This document shows positions 1-7,037 of a DNA stretch of 64,000 nt, piece by piece. Origin of the DNA: Acidobacteriota bacterium (lineage in GTDB: Bacteria > Acidobacteriota > Terriglobia > Bryobacterales > Bryobacteraceae); the NCBI GenBank assembly GCA_029776225.1, contig JAKOTR010000035.1, forward strand, positions 124,001-188,000, written 5' to 3'. The number at the start of each line of letters is the position of its first letter. The stretch's first letter is position 1. Made by a program: the position numbers and the translations under genes. The notes under the pieces are model-generated. The model worked only from the letters and a program-made list of their open reading frames with translations. It was not told the origin of the DNA and ran no database searches.

Positions 1-161
1 TGACCTGCATCATGGCCCGCGAGTCGGCGTACTCGGGAATGGAGATCACCTGGGACATGATCATGAACTCCAAGCTGGACCTCCAGCCCAAAGAGTTCGA
101 CTACAATCTGAAAACGCCCGAGAGGAAGCGGCCCGTGCCGGGCGAGTATAAGTTTATTTGA
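1..161 (+). CDS. Gfo/Idh/MocA-type oxidoreductase, C-terminal end (partial)
   Basis: Only the last ~52 codons are in the window, read in frame 3 to the TGA at 159-161. The tail contains MARESAYSGMEITWD and ends PERKRPVPGEYKFI. The MARESAYSG..ITWD..MNS..DL segment is a pattern I associate with the C-terminus of Gfo/Idh/MocA-family NAD(P)-dependent sugar dehydrogenases, often secreted, in Acidobacteria and Planctomycetes. The nucleotide-binding domain lies off the left edge, so the substrate cannot be judged. Its stop codon overlaps the TTG start of the following GHMP kinase, so the two are probably co-transcribed and may act on the same sugar. Confidence 0.65.
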   Translation, partial: TCIMARESAYSGMEITWDMIMNSKLDLQPKEFDYNLKTPERKRPVPGEYKFI

Positions 162-1195
162 CCCGTATCGTCAAGAGCGTCGCACCGATCCGCATTTGCG
201 ACAACGGAGGCTGGACGGACACCTGGTTCGCGGGCCACGGGCGTGTCTTCAACATCGCCGTCTATCCGTACGCGGAAGTCGAGATGCGGGTCCGGCGCGG
301 CGCCGTGGACCGCGAGCGCATCACGATTCACGCTGAGAATTACGGCCAGTCCTATACCATTGCCGAGCCGTGCGGCTCTTACGGCAAGCATCCCCTGCTG
401 GAAGCGGCCTTCGATTACATGCACATCCCCAAGGATGTCTCCATCGAGGTCTCGATTTTCAGCGAAGCGCCGGGCGGATGTTCTACAGGCACCTCCGCGG
501 CCGTGAGTGTGGCGCTCATCGGAGCGCTCGATACGCTGACGCCTGGGCGGATGTCGCCTCATGAAGTCGCGGCGGCCGCGCAGCGCATTGAGACCGAACT
601 GCTCAACCAGCAGTGCGGCATCCAGGACCAGATCGCCTCGGCGTTCGGCGGCATCAACTACATCGAGATGCACCGCTACCCGCACGCCTCGGTCAGCCAG
701 ATCCGCATTCCGGATTCGCTTTGGTGGGAGCTGGAAAGCAGGCTGTCGCTGGTCTACGTCGGCCAGACGCACAGTTCTTCGGAAGTGCACCAGATGGTGA
801 TTCGGGAACTGGAGGGCGCGGGTCCGGATACGCCCAAGCTTCGCCCGCTGCGCTGCGCCGCGGAGAAATCGAAAGACGCACTGTACGCCGGCGACTTTGA
901 AGCGCTCGGGCGCGCGATGATCGAATGCACGGAGGCGCAGGCGGAGCTGCATCCCGCGCTGGTCGGGCCGCATCACCGGCGTATTATTGAAATCGCGCGC
1001 GCCCACGGCGCGCTCGGCTGGAAGGTGAACGGAGCGGGCGGAGAGGGCGGCTCGGTGACGATCCTCAGCGGCGCCGGCTCCGCGCGCAAGCGTGCGATGC
1101 TGCGCGAGATCGAGCAGACCTGCCCCACCTACCGGAACATCCCAATCTACCTTTCGCGCTACGGCCTCCGGGTCTGGGAGGCGGGGGAAGGGTAG
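158..1195 (+). CDS. GHMP-family sugar kinase
   Basis: A 345-residue protein of the GHMP (galacto-/homoserine/mevalonate/phosphomevalonate) kinase superfamily. Visible signatures are the N-terminal sugar-binding APIRICDNGGWTDT (residues ~9-22), the glycine-rich ATP loop GGCSTGTSAA near residue 107 and the C-terminal GWKVNGAGGEGGS near residue 288. GHMP kinases phosphorylate small sugars or alcohols with ATP. This subgroup resembles heptose-7-phosphate, fucose or galactose kinases, but the substrate cannot be assigned. The TTG start is chosen because it overlaps the TGA of the upstream dehydrogenase, and the conserved APIRI begins a few residues later. Decayed pieces of a related gene occur at 2961-3118 and 6955-7037. 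A comM fragment begins right after its stop. Confidence 0.85.
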   Translation: MTRIVKSVAPIRICDNGGWTDTWFAGHGRVFNIAVYPYAEVEMRVRRGAVDRERITIHAENYGQSYTIAEPCGSYGKHPLLEAAFDYMHIPKDVSIEVSIFSEAPGGCSTGTSAAVSVALIGALDTLTPGRMSPHEVAAAAQRIETELLNQQCGIQDQIASAFGGINYIEMHRYPHASVSQIRIPDSLWWELESRLSLVYVGQTHSSSEVHQMVIRELEGAGPDTPKLRPLRCAAEKSKDALYAGDFEALGRAMIECTEAQAELHPALVGPHHRRIIEIARAHGALGWKVNGAGGEGGSVTILSGAGSARKRAMLREIEQTCPTYRNIPIYLSRYGLRVWEAGEG

Positions 1196-1197
1196 GG

Positions 1198-1290
1198 GCC
1201 GCCGCGCATTTCCTTGTAGGCGACCGCGGGAGCCTCGACGTGGAGGCCAGCAGCGGCCGTTGTCAACTTTCGGGTGGCTGACCATCCCTC
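1198..1290 (-). pseudogene. comM remnant A
   Basis: Bases ~1200-1250 match the comM coding region near 7349-7410 (the [12 protein letters not shown] segment), for example CTCCTTGTAAGGGACGGCC in comM against CTTGTAGGCGACCGCGG here. The copy is diverged and no longer gives the ComM frame for any length. Past the comM homology, roughly 1256-1286, it shares a weaker ~25-base flank with the second remnant at 3420-3446. It starts three bases after the GHMP kinase stop, repeating the kinase-comM convergent junction seen twice more in this region. Confidence 0.6.
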
Positions 1291-1434
1291 CGGAGCTGGG
1301 GAGCAGTTCGGTAGTTGGAGGGTTGCCAGCCGGATTCCTCCATCAGACGCGATAGACAGACAAGGGGAGAGCCGGCAGTCAAGTGAATTATCATCTTCAT
1401 GGATTTGCGGTGAACGGAGTTCAGTACAGCATTA

Positions 1435-2823
1435 ATGTTTCGCAAGCAGAGTTCAATGTCCACTGGAAGATATCAGAACCTACCTGTCCTTGAGTCCCCT
1501 GACGTTTTTGTACTCGGCGCCGGCTTCTCCCACGCGATCAGTGACAGCATGCCGCTGATGAGGGATCTCGGTTGTCGTGTTGCTACCAACCAGCCCGAAT
1601 ATCAGCGCATCGCCGAGCTCTTCGGTGGTGACGTCGAACTGGCAATGACGTTCCTGGTACAGGACCAGCCCTGGCTGGCAGAGTCCGACCGCCTCCGGAA
1701 TAGAGCGGTTTTTCTCGAGATCTCCAGGAAAGTCGCAAGTGTGATCGACGAGGCGACTGAGGAGGTGTTGAGCCATCCCTGCCCGGAATGGCTGGTTAGG
1801 TTTGTACACTACTTACACGACTGCAGATGCACAGTCATAACCCTCAATTACGACACACTCCTGGAACGCGCCTTCCGAGCAATCGAGCTGGGGCAGGATC
1901 CTCTCGGTCGGCCAAATTGTTACCTGGATGCGCGGGCGCTTTTCCCAATTGCTCTGCAAGCACCTGGTCTTGGGTTTCTTAGACCGCTGTCTGCTACTGT
2001 GCTGAAGCTGCACGGTTCCACAAATTGGTTCTACTCCGGTCGAAGCGAGTATTTTGGTGAGCCAGTGTGCTATCGACATCTCATTGGCTGGTCCCGGGAC
2101 GACCAATTCGGGCGTCCGCCCCAACTGGCCGGCAGACTTCCATTGATAGTTCCGCCTGTAGCTGACAAACTCGGCTACTTCCAGAACGAAGCTGTCCAGC
2201 ACCTTTGGGCGCGCGCCCGCAACGCTTTATTGAGGTGCAGCGAAGGCTCCGGTCGGCTGTTCCTGGTTGGATACAGCTTGCCCGCGACTGACCTGACGAT
2301 GCGATTCCTCCTAAACGGCGCAATACAGCCCACCGGACAGGGTGAGCTTCGACTGATCCCGGTGAATGTATCTAAGGAAGTCAGTCATCATCTCCGCCGC
2401 CTTTTACCGTCGTGCTACACGATTGACCAGGGGTTCTTTGGGGAGCATGCCGTCGAGGAAATGGTGGATTTCCTTCTTCAGGAACAGCGGAAATTCTTTG
2501 CCTCGCTTGAGGCTAGCCAGCAAGGGACCGTGCAACAGCGTATTCGTGCCACGATTAGACCGCACCAACAGTTACATGTACCAGGGCGCGATGAATGTTT
2601 TTCTGTAGACGCGTTTTTTGGTTTGGGCATTCTGCTTAGTTGCGGCGCTGCTAGCGTGAAAACATTCGTTCCCTGGGATTGTCTGGAAGAACTGATGCTT
2701 AAGCTATCCCAAATTAGACCGCCGTGCGTTTTCGGAAAACACGATCCGGATTACTTGGGTGAGCCTCGGTCCATTGAGGATCGCCTCACTAGCTGGTGTA
2801 CGCGCCCCTGGCGCCCTGGATAG
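1435..2823 (+). CDS. SIR2-like domain protein, probable antiphage NADase-type effector
   Basis: 462 residues with a Rossmann-like SIR2 fold: VFVLGAGFS at 24-32 for nucleotide binding, TLNYDTLLE at 136-144 with Asn138 and Asp140, KLHGSTNW at 191-198 with His193, then LIVPP and VGYSLPATD. The Asn and His correspond to the catalytic pair of SIR2-type NADases such as ThsA and DSR proteins, which kill infected cells by depleting NAD+. That role here is inference. Residues ~350-460 match nothing I recognise and may be the sensor part. The current frame ends at TAG 2821-2823, but a shifted frame from about 2791 reads on as a plausible tail (APLAPWIAGLLEAADIIRI...) to a TGA at 2898-2900, suggesting a 3' frameshift. 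A second ATG lies at 1456. The gene stands alone between kinase/comM remnants and looks less GC-rich than its neighbours. Confidence 0.75.
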   Translation: MFRKQSSMSTGRYQNLPVLESPDVFVLGAGFSHAISDSMPLMRDLGCRVATNQPEYQRIAELFGGDVELAMTFLVQDQPWLAESDRLRNRAVFLEISRKVASVIDEATEEVLSHPCPEWLVRFVHYLHDCRCTVITLNYDTLLERAFRAIELGQDPLGRPNCYLDARALFPIALQAPGLGFLRPLSATVLKLHGSTNWFYSGRSEYFGEPVCYRHLIGWSRDDQFGRPPQLAGRLPLIVPPVADKLGYFQNEAVQHLWARARNALLRCSEGSGRLFLVGYSLPATDLTMRFLLNGAIQPTGQGELRLIPVNVSKEVSHHLRRLLPSCYTIDQGFFGEHAVEEMVDFLLQEQRKFFASLEASQQGTVQQRIRATIRPHQQLHVPGRDECFSVDAFFGLGILLSCGAASVKTFVPWDCLEELMLKLSQIRPPCVFGKHDPDYLGEPRSIEDRLTSWCTRPWRPG

Positions 2824-2960
2824 CTGGGTTACTCGAGGCCGCAGACATAATTCGCATCGAAAATCAAAACGGATACCGTTTCACGGTGCGTGTGCCATGA
2901 CCACCTCGACGCGGATCTGCCGGTCGGACTGATAGCCGAATAGTAGGTCGTTCGAGTAAC

Positions 2961-3118
2961 CACCGCCTGCTAGAAGCGACTCTCGACTACATGCACATCC
3001 TAAGGGGGCCACGATGGAGGTCTCCACTTTCAGCCAAGCACCGGGCGGATGTTCCTCCGACACCTCTACGGCCGTCAGCGTCGTGCTTACCGGGCACCCG
3101 ATTCGCTGACGGCCGGCC
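2961..3118 (+). pseudogene. GHMP kinase remnant 1
   Basis: This stretch aligns with bases ~390-548 of the intact GHMP kinase. Shared runs include ACTACATGCACATCC and CCGGGCGGATGTTC. It covers the ATP-loop region only. Indels break the reading frame. It differs from the intact gene at positions where it agrees with the third copy at 6955-7037 (GTCAGCGT and GATTCGCTGAC), so it descends from a different kinase allele or paralogue. A comM remnant on the opposite strand follows within 20 bases. The 60 bases before it (2901-2960) show nothing recognisable. Confidence 0.75.
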
Positions 3119-3135
3119 AGCGTGCAACGCAAGGC

Positions 3136-3446
3136 TGACGGGCGACCTTGAGGATCCGGTCGTGCGCGCGGGCGGAAAGGCCGAGCCGGCGCATGGCCAT
3201 CTCCAGTGTGCGCTCGCCGGCATCGTCCGGCTGGCAGAGCTCGCGCAGCAGCTTGGTGGAACCTGGGCGTTCGCATCCCTGCGTTGCTGCTGGATGCGGC
3301 GGGCGCACTCGATGCTCGCGCGCATTTCGGCCGAAGAAGCCCCCTGCTCTTCGCCGCGCATCTCCTTGTAAGCGACGGCCGGAATCTTGACGTGCAAATC
3401 GATGCGATCCAGCATTGGCGCGGTCAAATTCCGAGTGGGCGACCAT
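3136..3446 (-). pseudogene. comM remnant B (C-terminal third, frameshifted)
   Basis: Bases 3136-3425 align with intact comM 7132-7416 at about nine bases in ten by eye; the 110 bases from 3141 differ at only five positions. The translation gives [22 protein letters not shown] and [13 protein letters not shown], then breaks near NAQVPP and resumes in another frame as [21 protein letters not shown] frameshift therefore splits the ComM C-terminal domain. Homology stops abruptly at the codons for PMLDRID. The next ~20 bases (to 3446) are not comM but resemble the flank of remnant A. Bases 3447-3602 after it hold no recognisable gene. Confidence 0.85.
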
Positions 3447-3602
3447 GCGCTGGGAGGCGTCTGTAAACCCTTCGCACTACAGGAGCCCCTGCCGGCGTAA
3501 GCTGCGTTCGCTGGCAGGTGCCCGGCCGAACGCCGTCGTTCTCAAGACCTTTGATATTGTGAGATCAGCCGCTGCCGCGCTCGATTCTTATCATGGAAGG
3601 AG

Positions 3603-4859
3603 ATGCCTGTCACGCGATTCGTTCCTTCTGAGATCGCTACTAAGCTCATCTTGTCCTTGGCCATAGGGCTGCTGGTCGGCTTCGAACGGGAATGGTCTCG
3701 CAAGGATCTGGGAGCGCGAACGTTTGCCATCGTCAGCCTTCTGGGAATGCTCTGCATGGTGCAATCGCAGGTGTTCGCGTTGATTGGCATGGCCGCAGTT
3801 GTGATGGTTGTGATCGTGATGAATGTGGGAAATCTCGTCCTGCATCGTGAACTCGAAACCACCACTTCTGTGGCGCTTATCGTCGTATTCACTCTAGGCG
3901 CTCTGGTTGGTGACGGGCACATTTTTGCCCCGACTGCGGCAGCGGTTCTCATGACGCTACTGCTGGCTCTGAAACCGCAGATAACGCGCTTTGCAGGGGG
4001 CGTCACGGCCGAGGAACTGCGCAGCGCGGTTCTGCTCGGGCTGATCGGATTGGTGATCTACCCCGTTTTGCCCGATCAACCTGTCGACCCGTGGGGTCTG
4101 CTGAAGCCACGCGAGGCGTGGCTGACCGTCATCCTGATCGCCGGACTCGGCTTCGTCAATTACGTGCTGCTGAAGATGTACGGTGCTCGCGGGGTCTACG
4201 CTACTGCGCTATTTGGAGGCCTGGTGAACAGCACCGCAGCGGTCGCCGAGCTGTCGAGTTCAGTTGCCAGCTTGGGGGCTGGCTCGGGCGCCATTCTGGT
4301 CAACGCAACACTGATCACGGTTCTTTCGATGTTCGTTCGCAACCTGGTCATCGTGAGCGTCTTCACTCCATCCGCCGGATTGCTCTCTTTATTCCCCATA
4401 GCGGCGATGTGCGCGGCGTGTGCGGGCTTCGTGCTGCGGCAGGGCCGGGACCTGACACCGGCTTCTGCGCCGCGGCTGACGTCACCGATCTCAATTCGAA
4501 AGATTACGGGTTTCGGGCTCTTCTTCCTTGTAATTCAGTCGGCGAGCGTCCTCGGCCAGCGCTTCATAGGCGAGGTCGGCACCATCATCGTCAGCTTCCT
4601 GGGTGGCTTCGTCAGCAGTGCGAGCGCCACAGCCGCAGTCGGCAGCCTTGCAGCCCACGGCCAGATCTCCGCTTCTACTGCGGCGGCCTCAACCGTTTTG
4701 ACCTCTATTGCCAGCGCTGCGATCAACGTGCCGATTATTTATCGCGCCACCCGCGGGAGCAAAACCTTCATCAAGCTGATTGTTCTGTCGGCAATCACGA
4801 CCGTGATCGGACTCGCTGTCCTGGCCGCAACGCTGCTTCTCAAGCTCAAGTATTATTGA
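3603..4859 (+). CDS. MgtC/SapB-family membrane protein with DUF4010 domain
   Basis: 418 residues, almost entirely hydrophobic helices (about 12-13 predicted). The N-terminal ~130 residues carry the MgtC signature GLLVGFEREW..K..GARTF with the following IVSLLG. The rest matches the DUF4010 pattern (ELRSAVLLGLIGLVIYPVLPD, LGFVNYVLLK, FLGGFVSSASATAA). MgtC proteins help bacteria cope with low magnesium and some regulate ATP synthase; the role of the DUF4010 form is not established. An AAGGAGA lies immediately against the ATG, which is too close for ideal spacing, but no better in-frame start is seen. The gene is intact, unlike several neighbours in this island. Confidence 0.85.
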   Translation: MPVTRFVPSEIATKLILSLAIGLLVGFEREWSRKDLGARTFAIVSLLGMLCMVQSQVFALIGMAAVVMVVIVMNVGNLVLHRELETTTSVALIVVFTLGALVGDGHIFAPTAAAVLMTLLLALKPQITRFAGGVTAEELRSAVLLGLIGLVIYPVLPDQPVDPWGLLKPREAWLTVILIAGLGFVNYVLLKMYGARGVYATALFGGLVNSTAAVAELSSSVASLGAGSGAILVNATLITVLSMFVRNLVIVSVFTPSAGLLSLFPIAAMCAACAGFVLRQGRDLTPASAPRLTSPISIRKITGFGLFFLVIQSASVLGQRFIGEVGTIIVSFLGGFVSSASATAAVGSLAAHGQISASTAAASTVLTSIASAAINVPIIYRATRGSKTFIKLIVLSAITTVIGLAVLAATLLLKLKYY

Positions 4860-5128
4860 TGACTACCCGACAGAGCTGCCCATCAGCGGAGTCATCTCCT
4901 CACCACCAACCTGCGTCTCTGTGCAGTCCGCAAGTGCTCCGGAAATCATTCCTAACGGTAGGCACCACTGGCGGCTGACGCTCGACGGGTTGGGTGCTTA
5001 CCCGGCAACAGCGGAATCGCGTTGCCGTGTTGCAGCAGTGGCGCCGGCCGCTCGCGGCGACATCAGAGCGTCCATGGGACGAGCTGGGCGGCTTTGTGCC
5101 ATTTGACCGGATGGCTGGTTGCCCCCAC

Positions 5129-5605
5129 TTACACGGGGCGCCCCATATCAAAGACGATCTCCTTTGAAATCTTGCCGTCTCGCATCTCAAAGATGTGAAC
5201 CAGACGCATTTCAATCTCCTGCCCCGCGGAAAAGTGCGGCCAGCAACCATCGCGCACCACCTCGAAGGTCACAAGACTATCGTCCACGACGCGATCTTAT
5301 GTGGCGAACCGTTGCAGAGATTGGAACTGCACATTACTCATCGTGGCCCAAAGCTCGCGATAGAACTTGGCTACCGCCTGCTTGCCGGAGAAAAGCCGGT
5401 TGAGGCCATTGAGAGCGGCAGCTTCGAAAACAATGTCATCTGTATATAGCTCAAGCGCTGCTTCAACATCATTTTCTGCTTCGCTGTGAAGATGAGTATC
5501 CACACACGCCGATCTTGCGCTTTCGCGCGAGCGCCCGTATCCGATGATTGTGACATCGCTCTCCCCCTCCTGAGGGCTATGGAGCCAGTATGAGTATGCG
5601 ATCAC
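5129..5605 (-). pseudogene. SnoaL/NTF2-like protein interrupted by a nonsense codon
   Basis: Read leftward, the frame gives an NTF2-like alpha+beta barrel: DVEAALELYTDDIVFE, LFSGKQAVAKFYRELW, then, after an in-frame TAA at about 5294-5296, DRVVDDSLVTFEVV, QEIEMRLVHIFEM and RDGKISKEIVFDMG to a stop at 5129-5131. The frame is the same on both sides of the TAA, so a single base change split one ~150-residue protein. The frame is open upstream to about 5730 with no good start codon. The domain probably begins near the GTG of VDTHLHSEAEND. SnoaL-like proteins are small cyclases, isomerases or binding proteins; no substrate can be given. The stretch 4860-5128 beyond its 3' end shows nothing recognisable. 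Confidence 0.65.
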
Positions 5606-5775
5606 ATCGACGCCGAGGCCGAGAAGCAGGCCGAGCAGTTCCGGAATTTTCGCTGGTGAAAGCGTTGCCAGACACTCGCGGGCTGAGGCGGCCTGCTCGA
5701 TGCCATAGGCAAGCCGCTCATTGGCGTGTCACGTGCGACTGACAACAATCGCGGCTACCGTCACAGTGGCGCTTC

Positions 5776-6462
5776 TTAGCGTCTTGTCGTGGAAGGCAGT
5801 TTGGGTAGGCTGGGCAACGCCGGCAGCTTCGGCAGACTGGGGAATGTCGGTGCGTAAGGGTTACGAACACTGTTCGGCGAGTAGGGGCTGCCGTACTGGC
5901 CGAAGGGGTTGTTCACCGAATCGGGGCTGTATGGACTTCCGAAGCGCCCATAGGGATTGCTGACCGAATCTGGATCGTATGGGTTCGCACTGAACTTTCC
6001 GAGGTACTTTCCCTGAGGCGTCACGATGGCGGGAGCCTGCGTAGCGTATGGGTTCCGCGCGCTATAGGGGGAGTAGGGACTGCCGTATTTTCCGTACGGA
6101 TTGTTGACCGAGTCCGGGCTGAACTCGCTTCCGTACCTCCCGAACGGGTTCGAAACCGAATTCGGATCGAACCGATTCGAATTCAAATTCCCCAGGTAGT
6201 TCCCCTCTCCGTCCTGACTGCGCAACTGCGGGGTGGCGTAGGCCGGCGGACGGTATGCAGGAATGGCCGGCGTAGCACTTCTCCGCTCAAGTTCCCGCAG
6301 GCCACTTCTGCTCAGCGTGATCCCCAACTCATCGAGTGCTTTCACTTTGCTCTCGATCGAAACGCCAGGGGCAATTCTGAGGACACGAAGGTAGCTATCG
6401 AGGTCGAGTTCCTGGCAGTAGAGTGGCAGGCTCGCGACGAGGAGAAATAACAGTCGAGTCAT
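5776..6462 (-). CDS. secreted YGSPYSPDSVNNPYG-repeat protein
   Basis: 228 residues with a signal peptide (MTRLLFLLVASLPLYC), a short helical segment (SIESKVKALDELGITLSRS) and then a repeat array. The unit is about 20 residues, built on S-P-x-S-V-x-N-P-[YF]-G-x-[YF]-G-S, with variants such as EFSPDSVNNPYGKYGS, PYSPDSVNNPFGQYGS and YDPDSVSNPYGRFGS. At least six units are visible, interleaved with two copies of a [GQ]-G-[NK]-YLG-[NK]-[LF] motif. The C-terminus is a proline/leucine tail with two PSLPKLP repeats. Similar Asn/Pro/Gly/Tyr repeats occur in uncharacterised secreted bacterial proteins; I know no function. The start is the only Met preceding the signal peptide. It lies within the comM island and appears intact. 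Confidence 0.75.
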   Translation of the reverse strand: MTRLLFLLVASLPLYCQELDLDSYLRVLRIAPGVSIESKVKALDELGITLSRSGLRELERRSATPAIPAYRPPAYATPQLRSQDGEGNYLGNLNSNRFDPNSVSNPFGRYGSEFSPDSVNNPYGKYGSPYSPYSARNPYATQAPAIVTPQGKYLGKFSANPYDPDSVSNPYGRFGSPYSPDSVNNPFGQYGSPYSPNSVRNPYAPTFPSLPKLPALPSLPKLPSTTRR

Positions 6463-6616
6463 CGCGCCACCTCTCTCCCAAGAATAGTCGTTGCATCGAC
6501 TGAATGCAACGGCACCAAGGCACTAACGTACTGGAACTAAAGTACTAAGAACGCTTTGGCCCTCGATCACCGGCGGGGATCAGTAGAGCGCTGGCTTTAT
6601 AAGGGAATGATTCACA

Positions 6617-6955
6617 ATGTTCACGCAGCAAACGTTGGTGACGCTCGCTCAATACTTGACTATCCGGCCTTGGGCAGATCTCAACCTCCTTTTCCAGAAG
6701 CACGGCACCATGGAGGGCTGGGTACCTTGATCGTCAGGCCACGTTCAATACGCGCGTGGGATCGAAGCTTCGAAACCGAGTCTCCCCGACATACACCTGC
6801 AACGACCGCTGGAGCGACCTTCAAGCGTGCCTGGCGTTGGAAGGATGCCAATGGTCGGAGGACGGCAGGTTGATCAAGTCGGAACCAGTGATCGAGGGAG
6901 CCGCCCCTACTGAGGACGACCTCACGGCAGAACTGGGTCGCAGTGGTTTGGAGCC
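6617..6955 (+). pseudogene. truncated, frameshifted abortive-infection-like fragment
   Basis: An ATG at 6617 opens a short frame (MFTQQTLVTLAQYLTIRP...) ending at a TGA near 6730. A different frame from about 6741 continues as TFNTRVGSKL, WSDLQACLALEGCQW and IEGAAPTEDDLTAELGRSGL. The two parts look like the two halves of the N-terminal region of one protein. The second resembles, from memory, the linker that precedes an Abi_C-type (abortive infection) domain. The protein is cut off at ~6950, where GHMP kinase remnant 2 begins. Family assignment is tentative; the frame change and truncation are seen directly. Confidence 0.4.
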
Positions 6956-7037
6956 TCCGCCGTCAGCGTGACGCTCATCAGGGCGCTCGATTCGCTGACA
7001 CCCGGGCGCATATCGCCTCATCAAATCGCGCGCGAGG
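6955..7037 (+). pseudogene. GHMP kinase remnant 2
   Basis: Bases 6955-7037 align with ~493-580 of the intact kinase: ACGCTCATCAGGGCGCTCGA here against GCGCTCATCGGAGCGCTCGA there, and CATATCGCCTCATC against GATGTCGCCTCATG. It runs directly into the stop codon of intact comM (TAA, reverse strand 7038-7040). It shares GTCAGCGT and GATTCGCTGAC with remnant 1 and not with the intact kinase. No usable frame remains. Confidence 0.75.

Noticed and set aside
101-1285. A 394-residue leftward open frame opposite the GHMP kinase
   Set aside because: It is rich in Arg/Ala with no domain and lies fully antisense to a kinase with all three family motifs; high GC creates such frames.
4900-5250. A 116-residue leftward frame in the MgtC-SnoaL gap
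   Set aside because: It overlaps the SnoaL reading frame in another phase and shows no family features.
5840-6200. Repeated DNA that could suggest a CRISPR or tandem-repeat array
   Set aside because: The repeats are in frame, imperfect and encode a peptide repeat with a signal peptide; no spacer-repeat structure and no cas genes.
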